DNA from: an uncultured Alphaproteobacteria bacterium
Lineage (GTDB): Bacteria; Pseudomonadota; Alphaproteobacteria; HIMB59
DNA: 64,000 bases
Assembly (NCBI GenBank): GCA_902610175.1
Contig: CACLUR010000001.1
Location: forward strand, 124,001 to 188,000
Direction of reading: 5' to 3'
Position numbers and translations under genes: made by a program. Each line of letters opens with the position of its first letter. The stretch's first letter is position 1. Below are positions 33,812 to 41,915 of the stretch, in pieces. Under the pieces are notes generated by a model that was not told the origin of the DNA, did not search any database, and saw nothing but the letters and a program-made list of their open reading frames with translations.

Positions 33812-34513
33812 TTATTGTCCATTAACTCTCATGTCTTGTATTGCTGCTTTGTAAATTATTAAACCAAAAACTATTTTATTTAAAAAGTCTGCTAAATTAT
33901 AAATCACATTAACACTATTGGGGTCAATGCCCCCGCCCAAATGCTCTATAAAATATCCCATTGGATATATAGCCCATCCAATTGTAATAATAAGTCTGTT
34001 CGAGAAGAAAACCATTTGTACATTTTCGTTTCCGCATCTAGCATTTGCTCTTCCGGCCTCTCCAACATATAGCTCACCGAGGATGTACAACCATCCAGCT
34101 AACCAAACGATGAAACCTAATGTCTTACTCATATAACCCGCTGCACCTAAGAAACCTGCTACAACAAAAACTAAAGTTCCAACCAATAATCTCCAGAACA
34201 TGCCTTGTTTAACTTTGACAACTGACATAAGCATTGCATAAAAAATAAGCACAAGCATTGGAAAGTTAAGAAACCAATCTATATATCTTAATAAAGTCGG
34301 GGCGGTGCCGCTGACTACCCAGAGATTTTTTACGAAAAAATAATGTATAGAGGACATCAAGCATACAACAGCTATCATTGTCATCGGTGTATGAAATCTT
34401 GTGCTTACTTTGCTACGCTCAAAAAAGAAAAACAATGTGGCGCCAATCATGCCAACAGAAATTAACCAGAAAGACCCCCCTACAATATCGTAAGGGAGAA
34501 GCATTTTATTCAT
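33812..34513 (-). CDS. Microbial (proteorhodopsin-like) rhodopsin with non-canonical D-N-I motif
   Basis: A seven-helix retinal protein of 233 residues. Schiff-base Lys213 lies in NLADFLNKIVFGL, with Asp209 as the second counter-ion. Helix C reads RYIDWFLNFPMLVLIFY: Asp79 equals the primary acceptor, but the threonine (PR 101) is Asn83 and the proton donor (PR Glu108) is Ile90. His57 (PR His75) is kept. Leu87 at the spectral-tuning site suggests green absorption. GAGG lies 11 bases before ATG 34513. No retinal- or carotenoid-synthesis gene is in the window. Loss of the donor carboxylate makes standard fast proton pumping doubtful; slow pumping, sensing or another ion are possible. Confidence 0.93.
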   Translation of the reverse strand: MNKMLLPYDIVGGSFWLISVGMIGATLFFFFERSKVSTRFHTPMTMIAVVCLMSSIHYFFVKNLWVVSGTAPTLLRYIDWFLNFPMLVLIFYAMLMSVVKVKQGMFWRLLVGTLVFVVAGFLGAAGYMSKTLGFIVWLAGWLYILGELYVGEAGRANARCGNENVQMVFFSNRLIITIGWAIYPMGYFIEHLGGGIDPNSVNVIYNLADFLNKIVFGLIIYKAAIQDMRVNGQ

Positions 34514-34636
34514 TAAAACTTATTCCTCTTAAGTACATATTACCCGTCCTCTTTAACTAATAATAATTTTTGTTTCATATTTTGAAATAAATATTCATTG
34601 TAAAAACAACAAAATCTGTTGATTAAAGACATTTTT

Positions 34637-36028
34637 TTATATTTGCTCCCTAATATGGGGTGCTCTGGAGTAAAGAGCAACAAGAGGTAAAATAAGAAGA
34701 CCAAATATAAATTGCTGACCCTCAAAACTTAAGCCTAGACCTGCCAAAAATGTACTAATTACTTGCAGTGCAAGAACACCGATTACTGTAAAGCCGTATC
34801 CTCCATATCCACCTAATAAGGAAGTTCCTCCTACAGCCACAGCTGCCACTGTTAAAAATAAATATTGATCACCTACACCAATGAACCCTCCACCACTCCA
34901 ACCCAGTAACATTGCCCCGGTTGCTGCAGAGGTAAATCCACTAATGACATAAACTCCGACCCAATATGCTCTCTCAGAAATTGACAATCTGTCAGCAGAT
35001 AACCTTTTTCCACCAACAGCATATAAATTCCTTCCCCACTTAGTGTGTCTAAGTCCAACAATTAATAAAATTGAAATCAATATCCAAATTAAAATAACTG
35101 GAGGTATTGGAAGACCAAAAAATTTTCCATTTAATGAGGCCAAATTTTTTAACCAATCTGGAACAACACCAAACACAGTTCCACCTGTAACAGTAGGAAG
35201 TGATACCAATATCTGTACTCCACCTACTACCATGAAGCCAACTCCAAGCGTGACTATTAGTGATTGACCTTGAAGGTTAAAACTTATCAACCCATTAAAA
35301 AGCCCGACGATCGTGCCAAATGCAAGAATAACTATAAACGCAAGCCAAGGAGGAACTCCAAGTGAAATAAGTGACATTAATCCTAAATTAGTCGCTCCGA
35401 TTAAAAATGGTATTGATAAATCGAGGCCGCCTAACATCACAACTAATGTCTGTCCAATTGTTGCAATTCCTAAGAAAGAAGCAAAAACTAACATAGATTT
35501 AATATTCTGTAATGATAAGAAGCCATCAATAGAAACTGATCCTATTATAAAAAGACCAACCAGTACGGCGACTCCTATAATTACGCTTTTGTTAATGTTT
35601 AAAAATTTGTAAGCAAGAAATGCTAAGATTAAAAAACCTAATAATATGATTGCTGATACGACTGTTCTACCTGAGAAGAACCCGGGTACCAAAAAACATA
35701 GTAATATAAAAAGGCCTAAAAGAAGTAAAAATCCCGTAACAGCTATCCAGTTCTTTGCAATGAGGTCCCAAAAAAGGCTTCTTTTACTTGTAGTTTCAGT
35801 AGTTTCAGGAGGTTGAGATCCATCTTCCTTTACTAAAGATCGATAAGACCATCTAACTAAGAAAAAATGCCAGCCCCAAAGAATAATGGCAACAACAGCA
35901 ACAGAGTAAAATGCAACCTGTATCCAATCAGTTCTATCTACATAACCAAGAACTGCGGTACCTATCCCAGCAGCAACAGCAAAAAGAATTCCAAGTCCTT
36001 TTAAAAAATTATGAGTTCTTTTCTCCAT
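34637..36028 (-). CDS. Sugar-type ABC transporter permease (RbsC/BPD_transp_2 family)
   Basis: Inner-membrane permease of 463 residues. The core from about 165 to 460 is RbsC-like: SMLVFASFLGIATIGQTLVV followed by MLGGLDLSIP, then AYWVGVYVISGFTSAATGAM and GGTSLLGGYGGYGFTVIGVL. About 150 extra N-terminal residues add several membrane segments and a cytosolic stretch, beyond the usual 320-residue size. It lies 3 bp downstream of a second, larger permease and probably forms a heterodimeric channel with it. Confidence 0.88.
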   Translation of the reverse strand: MEKRTHNFLKGLGILFAVAAGIGTAVLGYVDRTDWIQVAFYSVAVVAIILWGWHFFLVRWSYRSLVKEDGSQPPETTETTSKRSLFWDLIAKNWIAVTGFLLLLGLFILLCFLVPGFFSGRTVVSAIILLGFLILAFLAYKFLNINKSVIIGVAVLVGLFIIGSVSIDGFLSLQNIKSMLVFASFLGIATIGQTLVVMLGGLDLSIPFLIGATNLGLMSLISLGVPPWLAFIVILAFGTIVGLFNGLISFNLQGQSLIVTLGVGFMVVGGVQILVSLPTVTGGTVFGVVPDWLKNLASLNGKFFGLPIPPVILIWILISILLIVGLRHTKWGRNLYAVGGKRLSADRLSISERAYWVGVYVISGFTSAATGAMLLGWSGGGFIGVGDQYLFLTVAAVAVGGTSLLGGYGGYGFTVIGVLALQVISTFLAGLGLSFEGQQFIFGLLILPLVALYSRAPHIREQI

Positions 36029-36031
36029 TTA

Positions 36032-38305
36032 CTAAACTTTTCTATCTTCTGATAGACCTCCCCATTTTTCAAGTCCTTCTTGAGATTTTAATTTTATTTT
36101 ATAAACACCAAACGCTTGCCATATCAGAGGCGAAATAGCTATTCCAATTGCTGTGATTAAAATCATTTTCCAATAAGGATAACCAATTGCGAAGAACATC
36201 GCAGACCATGTTAATGCAGCTATACTTAAAATAGCAATGTAAGGTCTGAATCTAGCAAATGATATTTTTGCTCCCATCGTTAAATATGTAAAAAATTGAA
36301 ATACAAATATTGCAAATATAATTAGAGCTGCTTCTTTAAGCCAAGTAACATCACTTGTGATAAATTCTCCTCGTATAGGTCTTGTATAGTTGATTGATGA
36401 AGTATCGCCGACAATTAATTCTGTAATAATTGGAGAGTAAAACTTACTTCCATCATCAGTAATAATTGTCCCAGATGGTGAGGCTAAAAAGTATACAGCG
36501 AGTATTGCTAATACACCGAGGAAAATAATGAAAACATTATTCAAATTGATATTCGAAAAAAGAGTTGGTGCTGTGAGTAAAAAAAGTAAAAATAAAATTA
36601 GTATTACGGCGTATCCATCTATGCCGAAGAAACTCTGTCTATTTGACTCAATTCCGTAATAAGATATTGCAGCAAATACAATAAATGAAATTGCTATTGC
36701 AAATAATACCAATGTTTGTGTTTTGATTTCTTTTCTAAATCTTGGCATAGCAATTATTACTATCGCAGATGTAAAGAAAACTATTCCTCCTAAAGTTGCG
36801 ACAGCGTAAGCGAGGCCAACCAAAGCACTCGAGGAAGATGAAAAATCAGGCAATCCTGCACCAACTCTTAGATATTCAGATGTAAAATACTGAGGAGCAT
36901 AATTTAAAATATATTGTAAGTTGGTACCCAAATCAGCGTTAACGAAATAAGCCTCTCTCGTGCCACTCCAAACACAACCGAAGAAAATAACAATTGCTGC
37001 AATAATAAAAGACACTGTTGGGCCATCTCTATGTTTAACAAGCAAATAAACAAGATAAATCAAGGCTGCTATTCCGATAGCAATAAACATCCACACTGTA
37101 GAATTTCCACCCTCTGCGCATGCCTTACCTGTGATTAAACAATCACTCCCGGACTCGAGAGCTTTTTCAAAAATTTCAGCATCTTTAGATTTACCTCCAA
37201 AACCTCCCACAGTCCCTCTGGTTACTTGATCAAATTTCATATGAATTTGAACAGCAGCAGCACTTAATGTTCCAATAATAAAAAATACAAAAACTGATAA
37301 ATTTTTGAATGCTTTTTGAATATAAGGAAGCGCAATAAGTATTAAAAGAGAAGCCACCAATACCGCACCATATGATAAGTCTGTTACGAAACTTTGAAAT
37401 CTTTCAAACCTAAAAGTTGATAGAATAAAATTTATCAAATAAATGTTAACTGAACCTAGAATAGCTCCAAACGCACCGCCTCTTCCACCAATTAAACTTG
37501 ACCCACCTAATACAAGTGCTGTAACTGCCATCAATGTATAAGTAGTACCTTGAGTTGGGTCTCCGGAACCAATCAAACCTGTAAAAGCAATAGCTGCGAG
37601 TGCAGCGTAAACTCCACCGATAATATGAGCACCAATTCTTACAATGTAAATTCTCACTCCACTTGTATAAGCAGACTTTTCATCTGAACCCATTAATTTT
37701 AAATGTTGCCAGTAAGCAGTATGAGTTAGTGCATACCAAATGAGTGTCGAGAAAATTAAAAGTATCAGTGTGGGTTGTACTACCTCAGTTCCAGCACTCC
37801 AAGATAACATCCAATCAGGTGCTCTTCCTCCTGGTCTTGGTAAAATAACTAAATTGATACCAGAGAAAGCAAGAAACATACTTAAGGCAACTATTATTGG
37901 TTGAACTCTGATAAAAATTACGATTAAGGCATAAAGAAATTGGTAAATTACTCCTATTGCAAGAGCACATATGAAATACGCAACTGGCGATTGAATGTAA
38001 CCTGCAGCATAAAGTTGTATTGTCGTTACATTAATAAAACCAATAAGTGGTCCTATTGATAAATCGACTGTCACTCTGCCGGCTAAAGCCAACGCAGTAA
38101 GAGCATAAGTAGCAAGAATAAGAGGTGTTGAAACCATAATTGCAGTTCCAATACCCGAGCCTGAAATTATTTGTGGTCCTCTAATCATTGCAAAAATCAT
38201 TAGGGCAAAAAATATAAATATTGGAACGATTAAGTATTTTGTTGACTGGGGATCAGAACCTGGAATTTGAGAGGGTTTTATTGCTGCTACAAGTTGATTA
38301 ACCAT
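36032..38305 (-). CDS. Very large ABC transporter permease (RbsC-type core plus extra membrane domain)
   Basis: A 757-residue membrane protein. Residues about 35-330 are a complete RbsC/BPD_transp_2 permease (MVSTPLILATYALTALALAG, GRVTVDLSIGP, MAVTALVLGGSSLIGGRGGA). Then come a periplasmic loop with two cysteines (near 390-400; GSDCLITGKACAEGG) and about eight further hydrophobic segments to residue 735, with no recognised second ATPase-contact loop. That is more than twice the usual length. It starts 5 bp after the biotin carboxylase gene and 3 bp before the other permease. Confidence 0.85.
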   Translation of the reverse strand: MVNQLVAAIKPSQIPGSDPQSTKYLIVPIFIFFALMIFAMIRGPQIISGSGIGTAIMVSTPLILATYALTALALAGRVTVDLSIGPLIGFINVTTIQLYAAGYIQSPVAYFICALAIGVIYQFLYALIVIFIRVQPIIVALSMFLAFSGINLVILPRPGGRAPDWMLSWSAGTEVVQPTLILLIFSTLIWYALTHTAYWQHLKLMGSDEKSAYTSGVRIYIVRIGAHIIGGVYAALAAIAFTGLIGSGDPTQGTTYTLMAVTALVLGGSSLIGGRGGAFGAILGSVNIYLINFILSTFRFERFQSFVTDLSYGAVLVASLLILIALPYIQKAFKNLSVFVFFIIGTLSAAAVQIHMKFDQVTRGTVGGFGGKSKDAEIFEKALESGSDCLITGKACAEGGNSTVWMFIAIGIAALIYLVYLLVKHRDGPTVSFIIAAIVIFFGCVWSGTREAYFVNADLGTNLQYILNYAPQYFTSEYLRVGAGLPDFSSSSSALVGLAYAVATLGGIVFFTSAIVIIAMPRFRKEIKTQTLVLFAIAISFIVFAAISYYGIESNRQSFFGIDGYAVILILFLLFLLTAPTLFSNINLNNVFIIFLGVLAILAVYFLASPSGTIITDDGSKFYSPIITELIVGDTSSINYTRPIRGEFITSDVTWLKEAALIIFAIFVFQFFTYLTMGAKISFARFRPYIAILSIAALTWSAMFFAIGYPYWKMILITAIGIAISPLIWQAFGVYKIKLKSQEGLEKWGGLSEDRKV

Positions 38306-38310
38306 TATAA

Positions 38311-39813
38311 TTAGTCAAAATAAACGACTTTGATACCCCCTCTGTCAGACTGCGATCTTCCATGACCTACTTTAAGTTTGTCTGTTTCAACAATTTTAAT
38401 TCTCTTTGAGTCCAAATCAATATTTTTAGTAAAGCCATTTTTAAAAGATATATTACTAATAAGAGTGTTTAAATTATTTTCGATATATTTAGTGTTGTGT
38501 TTACCATCTATGAAGTTTTTGTCTTTAAGAAGACAAATTAAAAAAGGGATGTTTGTCTTAATGCCCTCAATCTGAGTGCCTTCTAAAAATTTTATTAATT
38601 TGGATATAGCATCGTCTCGAATTAAGTCGTGAGATATAATTTTTCCTATCATCGGATCATAATAGAAACTTACTTCATCTCTTTCATCGTATCCCCAATC
38701 TAATCTTATGCCATTTGGTATTTTAGGAAACTTTAATTTAGTTATTTTTCCTGGAGATGGTAAGAAATTTTGAGATGGATCCTCTGCATAGACTCTGCAT
38801 TCAATTGAATGTCCGTAAGTTTTAATTTTATTTTGATTTAAAAATTTATTTTTTCTATTAAAAGCAAAATTTATTTGCATAGAAATTAAATCATTATTTG
38901 TCACTAACTCTGTAACCGGATGTTCAACTTGAATTCTTGTATTCATCTCAAGAAAATAATATTTCATTTCTTGAACATCATATATGAACTCTACAGTTCC
39001 GGCTCCTTCGTAATTTACATCAGAAGATAATTTGACAGCGGCTTGTGCCATATTATTTATTAATTCTCTATCTACCTCAGGTGCCGGAGACTCCTCAATT
39101 ATCTTTTGATATCTTCTTTGCATAGAGCAATCTCTTTCGAACAAATGCACAGATCCTTTTGCACCAAATCCAAAAACTTGTATTTCAATATGTCGGGCGT
39201 TGGTTATAAATTTCTCAATAAAAATATCTCCGTTACCAAAAGATTTTGCAGCAAGATTACTAGTTTTTTCAATTGCATTAGCTAGGTCGTTAAAGTTTTG
39301 AACGACGCTCATGCCTATCCCCCCACCACCAGCACTTGATTTTACAAGTAAAGGGTAACCTATTGCTTCACATTTTGTCTTAAGTTGTTCATCACTTAAT
39401 TTATGAACATTATTTATACCCGGACATATAGGAATATTGGAATTTAAGGCCAATTCACGAGCAATATCCTTATTTCCCATTGATTTTATTGATTTTGGTT
39501 TTGGGCCAATCCATGTGATACCTTTGTCTATAACCTCTTGAGCAAAAGTATCGTTTTCTGATAAAAAACCAAAACCAGGATGAATAGCATCCACATTTGA
39601 TTTTGTAGCTATTTCTAAAATCTTATTGTAAGAAAGATAACTTTCCTGAGCTTTACTAGGTCCTATATGATAAGACTCGTCAGATAATCTTACATGCTTT
39701 GAATTCTTATCTGCATCTGAATAAACAGCTACAGATTTGTGACCTAATATTTTACAACTTTTTATAATTCTATTTGCTATTTCACCGCGATTAGCAATTA
39801 AAATTTTTTTCAT
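38311..39813 (-). CDS. Biotin carboxylase subunit (AccC/urea-carboxylase type)
   Basis: ATP-grasp enzyme of 500 residues that carboxylates biotin on a carrier protein. The N-terminal MKKILIANRGEIANRIIKSC, the ATP loop VKSSAGGGGIGMSVV, HIEIQVFGFGAKGSVHLFER, the DCSMQRRYQKIIEESPAP segment and EMNTRIQVEHPVTE are all canonical. No acetyl-CoA carboxyltransferase genes are nearby; instead pxpA overlaps it by 4 bp upstream, and pxpB, pxpC and a biotin carrier lie across the divergent promoter. So it likely serves a biotin-dependent lactam or urea-like carboxylase, not fatty-acid synthesis. Confidence 0.9.
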   Translation of the reverse strand: MKKILIANRGEIANRIIKSCKILGHKSVAVYSDADKNSKHVRLSDESYHIGPSKAQESYLSYNKILEIATKSNVDAIHPGFGFLSENDTFAQEVIDKGITWIGPKPKSIKSMGNKDIARELALNSNIPICPGINNVHKLSDEQLKTKCEAIGYPLLVKSSAGGGGIGMSVVQNFNDLANAIEKTSNLAAKSFGNGDIFIEKFITNARHIEIQVFGFGAKGSVHLFERDCSMQRRYQKIIEESPAPEVDRELINNMAQAAVKLSSDVNYEGAGTVEFIYDVQEMKYYFLEMNTRIQVEHPVTELVTNNDLISMQINFAFNRKNKFLNQNKIKTYGHSIECRVYAEDPSQNFLPSPGKITKLKFPKIPNGIRLDWGYDERDEVSFYYDPMIGKIISHDLIRDDAISKLIKFLEGTQIEGIKTNIPFLICLLKDKNFIDGKHNTKYIENNLNTLISNISFKNGFTKNIDLDSKRIKIVETDKLKVGHGRSQSDRGGIKVVYFD

Positions 39814-40595
39814 TTCTTATCAACGATATAAGGCATTTTGGTATGATTGCCGTTTGAAGTTTTTAGTGGAATTTTTTTATCAGAGGAAATTTTTTCTCTC
39901 AGAGCCTTTAAGATTTCTACAGCATTAGGAGTGTCAGAGTGGACACAAATTGTTTCACATCCTACAACTACATCGTTTCCTTGAACAGTTTTAACTTTAT
40001 TTTCATTCATTGCTCTTAAACAACGCTCCACAGCTCTATCAGTTGGATAATATTTATTTCGACCCTTGGCTATAACCAAATAACCTGTTTCATCATATTC
40101 CAAGTCAGAGTAAAATTCTCCGTAAAATTTTATTCCTCTTTCTTTGTATACTTTTTCGTGAAAAGTATTAACCATTCCAAAAATACCAACATTAAAAATT
40201 TCAGCTGCGTCAGCAATTCCATGAGCCACATCTTCCTCTTTCGCGGAGACACCATATAAAGATCCATGAGGTTTGATATGGTTTAATGGCATTCCATACT
40301 CATCAAGAAAGGCTTTGATGGCACCAGTTTGATACATCACAAGATTTTTGATTTCATCACGTTTCATTTTCATCGGCCTTCTTCCAAATCCTACTAAGTC
40401 AGGATAGGCAGGGTGCGATCCAACTTTCACATCATATTTTTTTGCAAGCTCGACAGTTTTCCTCATTGTGTTTGGGTCTGAGGCGTGAAACCCACAGGCT
40501 ACATTAGCAGCATCTATATAAGGCATTATTTCTTCGTCATCTGCGAAGGAGTAAATACCAAAACCCTCACCCATATCGCAATTTAAATCGACCAT
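39810..40595 (-). CDS. pxpA: LamB/YcsF-family 5-oxoprolinase subunit A
   Basis: A 261-residue protein with the family signature at the start (MVDLNCDMGEGFGIYSFADD), then IDAANVACGFHASDP, VGSHPAYPDLVGFGRRPM and HIKPHGSLYG. PxpA works with PxpB and PxpC in ATP-dependent opening of 5-oxo-L-proline to glutamate in characterised bacteria. The metal-like residues Asp/Asn/Asp and His of the GFHASDP loop are intact. It is the first gene of the leftward arm and overlaps the biotin carboxylase start by 4 bp. Confidence 0.92.
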   Translation of the reverse strand: MVDLNCDMGEGFGIYSFADDEEIMPYIDAANVACGFHASDPNTMRKTVELAKKYDVKVGSHPAYPDLVGFGRRPMKMKRDEIKNLVMYQTGAIKAFLDEYGMPLNHIKPHGSLYGVSAKEEDVAHGIADAAEIFNVGIFGMVNTFHEKVYKERGIKFYGEFYSDLEYDETGYLVIAKGRNKYYPTDRAVERCLRAMNENKVKTVQGNDVVVGCETICVHSDTPNAVEILKALREKISSDKKIPLKTSNGNHTKMPYIVDKK

Positions 40596-40742
40596 GAATA
40601 ATAAATTCCTCTCATTTATAATTTACAGAAAATCAGGCTTTTATGTGAAAATCTTTTCCACATGTTGGAACAATTTTGCTTATATTTTTCAGAATATAGG
40701 TATTATTATAGATACTTATATATAAGTAAGGAGGATAAAACT
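40596..40742. promoter_or_regulatory. Divergent promoter region with a 16-bp palindrome
   Basis: A 147-bp gap between pxpA (leftward) and the binding-protein gene (rightward). TACTTATATATAAGTA at 40713-40728 is a perfect palindrome and runs straight into the ribosome site AAGGAGG (40728-40734) of the binding protein. It could be an operator or a weak mRNA hairpin that gates the ribosome site. No regulator gene is adjacent. Confidence 0.5.
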
Positions 40743-41903
40743 ATGACATTGCTTAAAAAGTTCATAGCTATTTTAGCTGTTAGTTTTGTCGGTGTCGCAG
40801 GTAACTTAAATGCTGACATTTTAGACGAAATTCCAGCTGATATTAGAGACTTCGTTTATAATCCTGACTTTATGGATCCTAACCAACCGCTTGGTGAAAG
40901 TGTATACAGAAATTGGAAAAGTGATAGACCACTTCCTTGGACTATCGGTTATGCAAGTTCTTACGCAGGTAATCTATGGAGAAAAGGTGTGATGGAGAGA
41001 TTGTATGGTGACTATTTACCAAAAATGAAAGCAGCAGGTATTCTTAACGATATCGTTGTTACACAATCTAATCTAAAAGACGCGGTTCAAATTCAACAAA
41101 TGAGACAGTTAACTGATCAAGGAGTTGATGGATTAATAGTCTGTTGCTCAAATCCTGTTGCATTAAATCCAACTATTGAGTATGCGTACGGAAAAGGTGT
41201 TCCTACTGCATCAATGACAGGATACTTAACTTCAGAATATGCTATCAGTACATCTGTTAACTACAAATTGACCGGATATTATATTGCACAATGGTTAGCA
41301 GAAACTATTGGTGGTGAAGGTAATGTTGTTATCATGGAAGGAATTCCTGGAACATCAGCATCTGACTCACAGCACCAAGGTATGCTAGATGGATTTGCAG
41401 AATATCCAGACATTACTGTTGTTGCTGAAATTGCACACATGTGGACACCACAAATTGCTCAAGCTGAACTTCAAAAATGGTTATCAGCTAACACAACTCA
41501 AGTTGACGGATTTGCTGTTCAGTCTTCAGGAGAGTCCGGAGCACTTAACGCTCTAGAATCATCTGGAAGACCAATGGTGCCTATGGCTTTGGGTGGAGAA
41601 ATTGGTGCATTCTGCTATTGGAGAAATAATCCAGACTTTATCGACAGAGCGGTCTATGCATGGCCTCCTGGAGATGATGCAGAGTTTGCGATGAATGTTC
41701 TTTTAAGAACTATGTATGGTCAGGGCCTTAAAATCCAGTCTATTTTAGTTCCTCCATATGAAGAAGATGTTGAGACTATTCAGTCTTTTGTTCCTGAAGA
41801 TTGTGACAGAAACTCAAGTGAGTTTAGAACTGTTGGAATTGAAAACTGGGCAAGTGATGAATATCTAAATAATTTCTTCGATCGTGGAGAAGCATTACTT
41901 TAA
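40743..41903 (+). CDS. ABC transporter periplasmic substrate-binding protein (Peripla_BP_4 type)
   Basis: 386 residues from ATG 40743; AAGGAGG with 8-base spacing and the signal peptide MTLLKKFIAILAVSFVGVAG (cleavage near NLNA) decide the start. The mature protein has the ribose-binding-protein pattern: IGYASSYAGNLWRKGVMERL, QMRQLTDQGVDGLIVCCSNP, GNVVIMEGIPGTSASDSQHQ and a final lobe with several Trp. Three cysteines could form a disulfide. The matching permeases are on the opposite strand across the shared promoter. Ligand unknown; the linked enzymes point to a lactam, ureido or related compound rather than a plain sugar. Confidence 0.9.
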   Translation: MTLLKKFIAILAVSFVGVAGNLNADILDEIPADIRDFVYNPDFMDPNQPLGESVYRNWKSDRPLPWTIGYASSYAGNLWRKGVMERLYGDYLPKMKAAGILNDIVVTQSNLKDAVQIQQMRQLTDQGVDGLIVCCSNPVALNPTIEYAYGKGVPTASMTGYLTSEYAISTSVNYKLTGYYIAQWLAETIGGEGNVVIMEGIPGTSASDSQHQGMLDGFAEYPDITVVAEIAHMWTPQIAQAELQKWLSANTTQVDGFAVQSSGESGALNALESSGRPMVPMALGGEIGAFCYWRNNPDFIDRAVYAWPPGDDAEFAMNVLLRTMYGQGLKIQSILVPPYEEDVETIQSFVPEDCDRNSSEFRTVGIENWASDEYLNNFFDRGEALL

Positions 41904-41915
41904 TTTAAGTAATTA

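Noticed and set aside
34637-38305. The 757-residue permease as an artefact of two fused genes or a missed stop
   Set aside because: The frame is continuous with uniform membrane-protein composition, and no ribosome site or internal family N-terminus is evident in the second half.
38311-39813. Calling the biotin carboxylase and carrier acetyl-CoA carboxylase subunits (accC, accB)
   Set aside because: No accA or accD is nearby, and both genes are locked into the pxp/importer cluster; AHS1 and AHS2 proteins supply the carboxyltransferase role of urea-carboxylase-type enzymes.
40654-40662. TTTTCCACA, a match to the DnaA-box consensus
   Set aside because: It is single, lies in an ordinary divergent promoter region and such 9-mers are expected by chance in A+T-rich DNA.
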